This document shows, piece by piece, positions 50,046-57,850 of a DNA stretch of 64,000 nt. How positions within the stretch are numbered: position 1 is the first letter of the stretch; each line of letters starts with the position of its first letter. Both the position numbers and the translations under genes were made by a program. Source of the stretch: CAMFKD01 sp964436955 (GTDB lineage Bacteria > Chlamydiota > Chlamydiia > Chlamydiales > JAJFMA01). The notes under the pieces were generated by a model, which was not told where the DNA came from, did no database searches, and saw nothing but the letters and a program-made list of their open reading frames with translations. The stretch is from contig CAYTFC010000006.1 of assembly GCA_964436955.1 (NCBI GenBank), forward strand, positions 1-64,000, written 5' to 3'.

Positions 50046-53021
50046 CTACAAGACCAACCTTTTCAACTCTGGCATCCCCAACGTTGCTAATGTCGGCGCT
50101 TCTTTATCTAGCAATTCCTTGCCGGCGAATACAATAGGAGGGGCCTGCGTGACGTTCCCAACTAAATGCCGCTTTACAGCATTTTGAATATCTTCCTTCG
50201 TGGCGCCTAAAATGCGATCGCGAAACTTTTGGCGTATTTCAGGAGTCTTGCCTGCGCGCCACCATCCGTATCCGACGCCAGACCGACTGCCAGGAGCTAC
50301 TGGTGAATCTGCATCCTGGATAATCTCTAATTTGGCCTCTTCAAGATCATCATCATCAAAATCGCCTTCAGCGATGGCTTTTACGGCCTCTTCAAATGCG
50401 TTGAAGGTCGCCGCAATATTGGGATCGCGGTAGGAATAGAAATAGAAATGGCCATACATCGTATTATTGCCAGCGCCACTTCCATACGCGCCGCCCTCCT
50501 CACGAATCTTTTGATGCAACACGGTGTTGTCTAGAATATTCCCTGCTAAGCTTAGGTATGCTGCGTCGGGTTCTAGATAGGTGGGTGTGGCAAAAGTTTT
50601 ACCATTAAAGGAAACAGCGGAGGAAATTACGCATGCCTGCGGTTCAACGCTTCGCACCTCATACTTTGGCTTCCAAGGTTGCATTTGATGTTTGCCAAGA
50701 CTAGCTAGACCATAGAACTTTTCAGCCGCAAGCTTTTGGTAGTATTCTTCGTCACAGGAAATGATCAGGTGTGCATCGCTGCGATCTAACAACTGCTCGC
50801 GTAAGCTCATTAACTTTTTGGTAAGTTCTGGCAAGCGGGCTGGGAGATTTTTCACCAAATCGCGAATCATTTGATAATACTCAAGTCCGAACCATGCGTA
50901 ATGAATGCGAGCGGATACATCGAGATAACTGGCCGAAAGGCTTAGTGCATAGCGCATCGCATGGTTATTAAAAGAGGCTTCTAAACCTGTGTAGTGCTTT
51001 TGAAGAATCTCTGTAATACGCTCGGCATCGGTGAAATCGACAGCGGTAATCATATCATGCATGAGTGAGAAGAGTTGTTCTCCCTTGCGATAAAGCGCTT
51101 TTCCTTTGACTACAAAGGAAGGTGTGCATTCCTTAGGTCGATCGATATGTGGATTTAGGCTTAATGAGGTGCCCACACCGCCAGTATTTTCATGCATGAA
51201 TTCCAAGACTTCGCGGTAATTGCGGTTGCCGCAAGCGACTTGTGACATCAGATTACCGAAGAGTCTTACATAAGGAAGGTCAGCCTCGACAATTTCCGAC
51301 ATGTTGAAGGTCATTTCCGCGTAGACAATCCCATTCGTAAAGCATGAGTGACGGAAAGTTGTGATATTTCCAATCTTTTCAATGATGATGGGAAAATCGC
51401 GTACATTTTTAGGAACATCATCTAAAGTGAGTTTTGGAAGGCAGTCGATGTCCTGATCTTCTTGATTTTTTTGGAATTTATACAGAGCTTTGGCTTGATC
51501 CACGAGTTTTTGGGTGTCTTCTGGAGTCAGTGAATCTTTGATGGCTGCTAGTGTGGCGCGCTCTTCAGCGTCTTCTCGACGTGTCAGATCTTTGTCAGGA
51601 GTCATCACCACGGTCACGCGATGTGTGTTATTGATCAGATGTTTCTCAATGAGTTTGGAGAGATATTGAGGATCTTCTTTGATCAATTGACGTAAGCGTG
51701 CAAATAGGGAATGAATGAGCAGACCATGCTCGGCGCTGCCTGCATGCTGTTTTAAGAGGGCTGAACGCCAGAACAGATTTAAGCCGAAGGGACTGCTATC
51801 ACCAGTAATTTCACTGCGATAGAGCTCCATTTGGTGCATGGCACTGTCTACAAGTTTTTCAGGAATGCCTTCTTTTGCGATGCGTTTAAGCTCGTCTAAA
51901 ATAAATTTTTCGATGGCATCGGCATTGGATGCCTCGCAGCCCCGTAGTGTAATGGTGAACGGTACTTCGCTGATTTCATCTTCTAAACTTGAACCAGCCT
52001 GTTTGCATAGACCGGACTTAAGTAGCGCTAAACGCAAGGGGGAGGCATCGGTATCCATTAGGGCGCTGTCGATTACCTCTAGTGCCAACACCTCATCTAA
52101 ATCTAGTATGTGGCAAGTGAGCCATCCCAACGTCACATAAGCTTTGTCGCTATCGTCGACATCAGGACCTGCGGGATAAGTTCCCGAGCGTTTTATCGGC
52201 TGTGTATAACGCGGTTGGCGAGGAATAGGGGGTAATGGCTCGGCACCTTTAGCCTTATCCAACGTTTTATCAGCGATAAAGTCTAGATGATCTGTGAGCG
52301 GAAGATTGCCATAGAAATAAAATAGGCAGCGAGTGGGATGGTAATACGTATCGTAAAAGGTTTTAAACTCCTCGTAGGTAAGCTGAGGAATAACTTTAGG
52401 GTCTCCGCCGCTATTGAATCCGTATGTAAGGTCAGGGCACAGTGCTTCACTAAGAATATCGTCTAAACGAGCTGAAGGAGATGCTAAAACACCCTTCATT
52501 TCATTGTAGACAATGCCTTTATACTCTAGAGGTGTTGTGGGATCTTCGGGTTTAGCGAACTCAAGTCGGCAGCCCTCTTGCTTAAAGCTCAGCTCCTCGA
52601 TTTTCGGTGCAAAAACCGCATCAAGATAGACTTCTAATAGGTTGTAGAAGTCCTTTGGTACTTGTGAGGCAGCAGGGTAGCAAGTAAAGTCGGCACCGGT
52701 CATGGCATTCATGAAGGTGTTTAAGCTGCGGCGTGTCATCGCGAAGAAGGGGTCTTTAATTGGATATTTCTCAGATCCGCAGAGCACTGTGTGTTCAAGA
52801 ATGTGGGCAACACCATTGGAACTCGTAGGCGTTGTTCTAAAAGATAGGCAAAAGAGGTTTTCCGGGTCGTCATTGGCGAGATGCAAAACGTGTGCACCAG
52901 TGGGCTCATGGACTAGCTCTCGAAGGGTGCATCGAATTTCAGGAATTTCTTTTAGATATGTGAGTCGAAAGTTTCGATAGGTGTCGCCGTGCTTTGTGAG
53001 TTCTTGTTCTTGAGTCTTCAT
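50046..53021 (-). CDS. M16C zinc metalloprotease (presequence-protease type)
   Basis: The 991-residue protein has the inverted zinc motif HILEHTVLCGSEKYPIKDPF (HxxEH near residue 72) and the downstream Glu region, with four M16 domains giving the ~1000-residue length of the PreP/M16C group. These enzymes enclose and degrade peptides up to about 70 residues. No signal peptide. From memory it matches CT824, which follows htrA in Chlamydia; here the M20, chaperone/effector, M48 and M19 genes intervene. It is divergent from pssA. Confidence 0.93.
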   Translation of the reverse strand: MKTQEQELTKHGDTYRNFRLTYLKEIPEIRCTLRELVHEPTGAHVLHLANDDPENLFCLSFRTTPTSSNGVAHILEHTVLCGSEKYPIKDPFFAMTRRSLNTFMNAMTGADFTCYPAASQVPKDFYNLLEVYLDAVFAPKIEELSFKQEGCRLEFAKPEDPTTPLEYKGIVYNEMKGVLASPSARLDDILSEALCPDLTYGFNSGGDPKVIPQLTYEEFKTFYDTYYHPTRCLFYFYGNLPLTDHLDFIADKTLDKAKGAEPLPPIPRQPRYTQPIKRSGTYPAGPDVDDSDKAYVTLGWLTCHILDLDEVLALEVIDSALMDTDASPLRLALLKSGLCKQAGSSLEDEISEVPFTITLRGCEASNADAIEKFILDELKRIAKEGIPEKLVDSAMHQMELYRSEITGDSSPFGLNLFWRSALLKQHAGSAEHGLLIHSLFARLRQLIKEDPQYLSKLIEKHLINNTHRVTVVMTPDKDLTRREDAEERATLAAIKDSLTPEDTQKLVDQAKALYKFQKNQEDQDIDCLPKLTLDDVPKNVRDFPIIIEKIGNITTFRHSCFTNGIVYAEMTFNMSEIVEADLPYVRLFGNLMSQVACGNRNYREVLEFMHENTGGVGTSLSLNPHIDRPKECTPSFVVKGKALYRKGEQLFSLMHDMITAVDFTDAERITEILQKHYTGLEASFNNHAMRYALSLSASYLDVSARIHYAWFGLEYYQMIRDLVKNLPARLPELTKKLMSLREQLLDRSDAHLIISCDEEYYQKLAAEKFYGLASLGKHQMQPWKPKYEVRSVEPQACVISSAVSFNGKTFATPTYLEPDAAYLSLAGNILDNTVLHQKIREEGGAYGSGAGNNTMYGHFYFYSYRDPNIAATFNAFEEAVKAIAEGDFDDDDLEEAKLEIIQDADSPVAPGSRSGVGYGWWRAGKTPEIRQKFRDRILGATKEDIQNAVKRHLVGNVTQAPPIVFAGKELLDKEAPTLATLGMPELKRLVL

Positions 53022-53039
53022 AATCCCTGCCTTTGCTAT

Positions 53040-53081
53040 GTAGTGAAATAGTCTAACTGTTTGTTAGATTTATTTCACTAC
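53040..53081. promoter_or_regulatory. Long hairpin in the divergent M16 protease/pssA intergenic region
   Basis: GTAGTGAAATA pairs with TATTTCACTAC and, inside it, TCTAAC with GTTAGA around a short loop, giving a 42-bp near-perfect inverted repeat. It sits 19 bp upstream of the protease start and 92 bp upstream of pssA. It could be an operator, an attenuator or a small MITE. Confidence 0.5.
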
Positions 53082-53172
53082 ACTCAAAGACCCGACGCAA
53101 GTAGCTACAGGGCTTGACCAATAAAGGAGTGTTGTACAGAATCACGGCCGAATTCACTAGATACGAGCTATT

Positions 53173-54024
53173 ATGAAAAAGATACCTCTGCTTCCAAACG
53201 TGATCACAGCCTTTGGCTTAAGTTGCGGGCTTTTTGTGATCTTTCGCGCTTCGATGATGCCGGCTGGGACGGCGACTTATCACGACTTTGTGGCGTTAGT
53301 AATGATTTTATTATTGGCGGCTTTCGCAGATGTTCTGGATGGAGCTGTGGCACGAGCTTTGAAGGTTCAGAGTGCCTTTGGTGGATTGTTTGATTCACTT
53401 GCCGATGCCATCAGTTTTGGTGTAGCGCCTTCGGTATTGATATTAAAAAGTTTGTCGATTTCGGCTGGAACGGAGTTGTCCTATCTTATTACCACAGCCG
53501 CCATGGTCTTTTCGGTTTGTGGAGTCTTGCGTTTAGTACGTTTTAGCGTGGCCATCTATGAAGATACAGTTGTCGAGGATCTGCCGGGAACTAAAAAGAA
53601 TTTCATTGGTTTGCCTATTCCAGCCGCCGCTGCGGCTGCGATTTCATCGAATTTGTTTTTGGTTTCTCCGGACTTTGAAAGCTTGATTCACCTCAGTCGC
53701 GAAGGGCGTGCCTTTTTGATGTTTGGTGTATTGATTGGTCTTGGCTATTTAATGGTCAGCCGCTGGCGGTTTCCAGCTTTCAATGCTTTACGGGTGCGGG
53801 TTTCTTCGTTTCAGATCGTGTTTCCCACAGCGATGAGTGCGGTCTTTATTTTCTATGGGGTGTTATATCACTTCGCAACGGCTTTGCTGATTATTTCTTG
53901 GGCTTATGTCTTGGTATCGTTTAGCCTTTCTATGACGCGCTATTTTATGGGTGCTAGAGCGCAGACTCTTGCTGGATTCGAACCAGAGCCAGAGCCTCCA
54001 GAAGACTTTGAGGACGAGCATTAG
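53173..54024 (+). CDS. pssA: CDP-diacylglycerol-serine O-phosphatidyltransferase
   Basis: PssA makes phosphatidylserine, the precursor of phosphatidylethanolamine, in the inner membrane. The 283-residue protein has the CDP-alcohol phosphotransferase signature DVLDGAVARALKVQSAFGGL and FDSLADAISFG (D-x2-DG-x2-AR-x8-9-G-x3-D-x3-D). It has about seven hydrophobic segments and an acidic C-terminal tail. It is convergent with the PAP2 gene. Confidence 0.95.
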   Translation: MKKIPLLPNVITAFGLSCGLFVIFRASMMPAGTATYHDFVALVMILLLAAFADVLDGAVARALKVQSAFGGLFDSLADAISFGVAPSVLILKSLSISAGTELSYLITTAAMVFSVCGVLRLVRFSVAIYEDTVVEDLPGTKKNFIGLPIPAAAAAAISSNLFLVSPDFESLIHLSREGRAFLMFGVLIGLGYLMVSRWRFPAFNALRVRVSSFQIVFPTAMSAVFIFYGVLYHFATALLIISWAYVLVSFSLSMTRYFMGARAQTLAGFEPEPEPPEDFEDEH

Positions 54025-54052
54025 ATAGCCTGAAGACCTTACGCATTCGCGG

Positions 54053-54730
54053 CTACATGGCGTACTTACTCTCGTGGCTAGGGCCATAGACCACCCTGAC
54101 GCTGAATAGAGCCACAAACCACATGAGCACCGCGGCAAGGATGGTATCGCTAAGAAAATGCCCTCCCTGCGCAATACGTGTCATCGCCAGTAAAACGCCA
54201 AGCCCTACAGCAAAAATCACACTTCCCCAACAAAGGGTGTCATAGCCTTCTCGCCGAGCAACCAATGCGAGCACGAGGAAAAAAAAGCCCATGGTGACGT
54301 GACCACTGGGAAAGGATTTGTGATTATCGTCAGATTCGATGAAACTTGGTTTATAGAACGGCTGAAAGGCTTCTTTACCACCAAATTGTTCGATCTGTCG
54401 TGGACGAGGGCGTCCCCAATGATCCTTCAAAACTACGTTAACGAGAAGGCCAGGCCCAAGAATAAAAGCTAAGGCAATCGCTGCAGCTGGCATACGCCAT
54501 CGGCGCCACCGTTCTAGGACATAGCTGCCGCACCAAACGATGATGGATAGGGCCCCTAAAGCTAGACCTGGGAGCTCACCTACTTTGTAGATGTATTGAT
54601 CTAGCGTGCTTGGAGTGAAGTGATCTTCGTGAAAGAAGTAGGAACTGACAGATAGGTCCCATGCTGCGGAATACGGGGTATACAAAACGACCGCTAAAAG
54701 CGGAAAAAGCCAATACCAATGGCGCGCCAT
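54053..54730 (-). CDS. PAP2-family phosphatase
   Basis: The 225-residue membrane protein has the three PAP2 motifs: KDHWGRPRPRQ (KX6RP), FPSGHVTMGFF (PSGH) and RIAQGGHFLSDTILA (SRX5HX3D-type, with R, H and D present). It has about six membrane helices, and the active site faces the periplasm. Substrates could be phosphatidic acid, undecaprenyl pyrophosphate or lipid A phosphates. It is co-directional with rlmN, 24 bp away. Confidence 0.9.
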   Translation of the reverse strand: MARHWYWLFPLLAVVLYTPYSAAWDLSVSSYFFHEDHFTPSTLDQYIYKVGELPGLALGALSIIVWCGSYVLERWRRWRMPAAAIALAFILGPGLLVNVVLKDHWGRPRPRQIEQFGGKEAFQPFYKPSFIESDDNHKSFPSGHVTMGFFFLVLALVARREGYDTLCWGSVIFAVGLGVLLAMTRIAQGGHFLSDTILAAVLMWFVALFSVRVVYGPSHESKYAM

Positions 54731-54754
54731 TGCTGCTCCTTTATTGATTTCTTC

Positions 54755-55864
54755 TTATAAACCGCATTCTAACGAAGAGGTGCTTTTCCGTGAACGACGC
54801 AACTGCTGCGGCGAAATAGATAGTTCTCCAGATCTTTTAGCGGCTAGCTGTCCGCAGGCGGCACTGACGTCTTGCCCTCGGCTATAGCGAATAGGGGCTG
54901 GGATTGAGCGATCGCTTAGATATTGCTGAAACGATTGAATGCGTTGCTGTTCCGACGTGGTTAGGGTACTGCCAGGAAAGTGGTTCATGGGAATCAAATT
55001 AACCTTAGCTTTCATGCCATGGAGGAACTTTACGAGTCTTTTAGCGTCTAATATAGAATCGTTTTCGTTTTGAATCATGACATATTCAAAGGTGATACCG
55101 TAACGCGGCGGAGCGGGATACTCCATCAGAACTTTTTTTAACTCTTCCAAGGGATAGCGTCGATTGATGGGCATTAAACTACCGCGTCGTTCGTTATCAG
55201 CCGAATGGAGGCTAATTGCGAGTCGTACGGGTAGATCCTGCGCGAGTCGACGAATTTCCGGGACGAGACCCGAGGTGGAAATGGTAACTTTATGCTTTGA
55301 CAATCCAAAGAATTGAGGGTCGATCATCATTCTACAGGCTTTGACGACTTCATCGTAATTATCCAGGGGCTCGCCCATTCCCATAAAGACGATATTAGTG
55401 ATTTGACGTGAATCTCCCATCAGATGCAGGCGTTGGTTTCCGATGATGATTTGGCAAAGAATTTCTCCGCTGGAAAGATTGCGTTTAAAGCCTATTTTAC
55501 CTGTTTGGCAGAAAGTACAGCCCATTTTGCATCCCACTTGGCTGCTGACGCATAATGTGACGCGCTTTTCGGAGGGCATGACCACTGCCTCGGTAAGCAG
55601 ATCGTCGTGGGTGACTAAGAGCAGTTTTTCGCTTCCATCAATAGATTTTAGGCCTTGATCAATGGTGTATGAGGTCCAACGAAAGTTTTCTGTGAGTTGT
55701 TGGCGCAAAGCAAGTGAAAGATTGGAAAACTGTTGTGGGTCAGTGACTTGCTTGTTGAATAACCAGTTAAGAATTTGTTTGGCTACAAAGGTTGGAGTTC
55801 CTTGAATCTTTAGCCAGTCTTTCCACTGCTGCTCAGAGAAATCAAGAGCAAAAGGTTTTTCCAT
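54755..55864 (-). CDS. rlmN: 23S rRNA (adenine2503-C2)-methyltransferase
   Basis: This radical SAM enzyme methylates A2503 of 23S rRNA and A37 of some tRNAs. The 369-residue protein has the CX3CX2C cluster motif CKMGCTFCQTGKIGFKRN, the GMGEPLDNYD motif, and the second catalytic Cys in QDVSAACGQLA near the C-terminus. It lies 3 bp downstream of the phytochelatin-synthase-like gene and 24 bp upstream of the PAP2 gene. Confidence 0.96.
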   Translation of the reverse strand: MEKPFALDFSEQQWKDWLKIQGTPTFVAKQILNWLFNKQVTDPQQFSNLSLALRQQLTENFRWTSYTIDQGLKSIDGSEKLLLVTHDDLLTEAVVMPSEKRVTLCVSSQVGCKMGCTFCQTGKIGFKRNLSSGEILCQIIIGNQRLHLMGDSRQITNIVFMGMGEPLDNYDEVVKACRMMIDPQFFGLSKHKVTISTSGLVPEIRRLAQDLPVRLAISLHSADNERRGSLMPINRRYPLEELKKVLMEYPAPPRYGITFEYVMIQNENDSILDAKRLVKFLHGMKAKVNLIPMNHFPGSTLTTSEQQRIQSFQQYLSDRSIPAPIRYSRGQDVSAACGQLAAKRSGELSISPQQLRRSRKSTSSLECGL

Positions 55865-55867
55865 GTG

Positions 55868-56518
55868 TTACTCCAGATTGAGAATGATATAGCCACGGAA
55901 ATGGTTACTCTCATCCGAGTAGGTGTGCATTCCTGAGAAAAGCTTATCAAAAGGAACCCAATGGGGACCATTGGTCCAGCCTTCTAGCTCTTCAAGTTCT
56001 CGATCGACATCCATGACCAGAACGCAATTTGTTTCAGGATTGTAAGTTCCCAGGGGGCTGAAATGACCCATGTGATAATCAACGGGAAGGGTATGATAAA
56101 TGTCAAAATTTGCAATGACGAAGCATGTAGAGGAGTTTACGTGATCAAGAAGTTGCCTAAACTCGTCTTTCTGACCTGCGGTGGTGACATGAACCGTCTC
56201 GACACTTGAATAAGGGAGGGAAAAAGCATCAAGTGTCATTTCTAGATAATGACCGAGTTGGTCCAAACCGATACCATCGCCATCTTGGGCAACGGCTTTG
56301 TTCCATTCTGGAATGGAAACGGTCGCTAAGATTTCTTCCTCGGTATAGAAAGTTGTGCAGCCCTGAAAATCGAGCATTGCGTTCACTACCATGGTAACGG
56401 AGGCGGCGCTGCAGGATGCATCGGTATGTTGGATCGCAAAATGGTGTTCGAGGAGTTCGTGGTGACTTGTGGTGAATGGAGCAATAGCGAGCGATGCTAT
56501 AAGGGCGAGATGAAACAT
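55868..56518 (-). CDS. Phytochelatin-synthase-like cysteine peptidase (C83 family)
   Basis: The 216-residue protein has a short N-terminal signal peptide (MFHLALIASLAIAPFTTS). The catalytic triad aligns with phytochelatin synthase: Cys36 in TDASCSAASV, His152 in MGHFSPLGTY and Asp170 in VLVMDVDRE, followed by the family's PHWVPFDKLFSGM. Only the N-terminal catalytic domain is present, as in bacterial homologues that deglycylate glutathione rather than make long phytochelatins. Possible roles are glutathione or peptide turnover in the periplasm, or action on host thiols. It is probably co-transcribed with rlmN (3 bp apart). Confidence 0.85.
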   Translation of the reverse strand: MFHLALIASLAIAPFTTSHHELLEHHFAIQHTDASCSAASVTMVVNAMLDFQGCTTFYTEEEILATVSIPEWNKAVAQDGDGIGLDQLGHYLEMTLDAFSLPYSSVETVHVTTAGQKDEFRQLLDHVNSSTCFVIANFDIYHTLPVDYHMGHFSPLGTYNPETNCVLVMDVDRELEELEGWTNGPHWVPFDKLFSGMHTYSDESNHFRGYIILNLE

Positions 56519-56610
56519 TATATGTCATTATGTTCGTTAGGTTTAAACCAATAATTTTACGTCAAAATGCTGTTAAAATCAACATAAATGGAAAGAGTAA
56601 CGAAAAAGGA

Positions 56611-56692
56611 AGTGCCTCCATCTGAAGACCCTGATTGCTACCAAAACTTGCCGCACAAGTCATTGAATTTGAATTCAGGGTCTGAGGCACTC
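56611..56692. repeat. Interspersed hairpin repeat containing the MITE empty site
   Basis: AGTGCCTC...AGACCCTGA at 56611-56634 pairs with TCAGGGTCTGAGGCACT at 56676-56692 (a 7-base bulge on the left arm). The loop holds the 31 bases identical to the reverse complement of 1-31, and 56627-56664 is the uninterrupted target of the MITE at 32-166. It lies downstream of the minus-strand gene at 56719 and may end its transcript. Confidence 0.7.
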
Positions 56693-56718
56693 CCAAAGCT
56701 AAGCGGACAAGGGCTAAA

Positions 56719-57198
56719 TTAGCCAAACATATAGATCACTTTGTCGATATGCTGATCAATGGTCCAGTCCCATGCTATCTGATGTTCTGCGCAAAACTCG
56801 CGAATTTTGGCCTTAATCTGGGGCATTGCGATCTCCCAAAATTTGTCACGCGTAGGGTGATCAGCCTCGTGACCGAGCGAGATTGAATTGATAATAGCCG
56901 CTGCCAAGGAGCCGGCGCATAGTTGACACTCTCGCTGGTAACGGTCGTTACCGTACCTTTCAAGGGCTATTTCGATCAGCTTGTCATAGCTACTCTTTTT
57001 GGTTAGGTAAAGATCGTCAATGGTTTTTGTGATGGCTTCATAGAGCTCTTGCGTAGAGGTGGCAGAATTTACGATCTCATCTAACAAAGAGGGGATAATT
57101 TCATTGGGGTTTTCTACATTATATTTTCCAGCGTCGGCATTTGAAAATAAACTAATTGCTGTGAAGCAGCACATGATAAAAATGGACAGTTGTTTCAT
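56719..57198 (-). CDS. Hypothetical exported protein
   Basis: The 159-residue protein starts at ATG 57198 (MKQLSIFIMCCFTAISLFSN) with AAGGA 9 bases upstream. The signal peptide is cleaved near ADA-GKY. The mature protein is acidic and helical, with a CQLC pair and a further Cys near the C-terminus (IREFCAEH). No family is recognised. Likely periplasmic. Confidence 0.6.
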   Translation of the reverse strand: MKQLSIFIMCCFTAISLFSNADAGKYNVENPNEIIPSLLDEIVNSATSTQELYEAITKTIDDLYLTKKSSYDKLIEIALERYGNDRYQRECQLCAGSLAAAIINSISLGHEADHPTRDKFWEIAMPQIKAKIREFCAEHQIAWDWTIDQHIDKVIYMFG

Positions 57199-57331
57199 CT
57201 TAAATATCCTTATTTTGATTTGCATATAGTTGATCTTAAATAGGATATAACCTTTCGATATCTTTGTCGATTATCAATTATTTATTTAAAAATTGAGTGT
57301 GGTATCATTTTTATAAGAGGCGAGTGGGTGT

Positions 57332-57718
57332 ATGACCTCGGCAGAGGAAATTTTATCTAAAATGGAAAAAGCTCTAGATGACCTTTTGGCGAATGCTCGC
57401 CAAATTGTCGAGGTCTCTCTACGCCCATTTTCTCAGTCAGATTTGCAATCCCTGCAGCAGCGCCAGCAGGAGCTCTCTCAACAGCTTCAAGAGCTAGATA
57501 CGCGTCTCAACCAAGAGTATCCCAATGCAGCTTCTGAGAGCAATTTTGCTGCTGTCCAACACATGGAAGAGGGTTTGCAGGAATTTCAAAAGTTAAATAA
57601 TGTGTTTATGGATAATATGCGAAAGCAGCATACCATTATTCAATTCGAACAAGAGAAAGCACATTCATCCCATCCAGACGGTAGCCTTCCCGCAGTAAAC
57701 TCCGAGTCCGATCATTAG
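57332..57718 (+). CDS. Hypothetical coiled-coil protein
   Basis: The 128-residue soluble protein is dominated by a Gln/Leu-rich coiled coil (DLQSLQQRQQELSQQLQELD) at about residues 45-80. ATG/GTG starts near 57332 follow AAGAGGCGAG. It converges on the ftsK cluster and its 3' end overlaps a small membrane-protein gene on the other strand by 54 bp. I recall a short hypothetical (CT740) next to ftsK in Chlamydia; correspondence is not established. Confidence 0.65.
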   Translation: MTSAEEILSKMEKALDDLLANARQIVEVSLRPFSQSDLQSLQQRQQELSQQLQELDTRLNQEYPNAASESNFAAVQHMEEGLQEFQKLNNVFMDNMRKQHTIIQFEQEKAHSSHPDGSLPAVNSESDH

Positions 57719-57850
57719 GGCGCCTAAGGTGTAACACGCTTCAACGTCAAGCCAGCCGAAATAGGGTAGAGAAACAGATACCAAGCCTAGGACGATAAGA
57801 ACGCATGCAAGCCAGATAAGACGCTTGCTAGTCGTTGAACGCTCATTCAT
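57665..57850 (-). CDS. Small two-helix membrane protein downstream of ftsK
   Basis: The 61-residue protein begins MNERSTTSKRLIWLACVLIV at ATG 57850, overlapping the end of ftsK by 8 bp (GATGAATGAG). It has two hydrophobic helices (LIWLACVLIVLGLVSVSLPY and YTLGALMIGLGVYCG). Coupling to ftsK supports it being real. Its 3' end overlaps the convergent coiled-coil gene. Confidence 0.6.
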   Translation of the reverse strand: MNERSTTSKRLIWLACVLIVLGLVSVSLPYFGWLDVEACYTLGALMIGLGVYCGKATVWMG

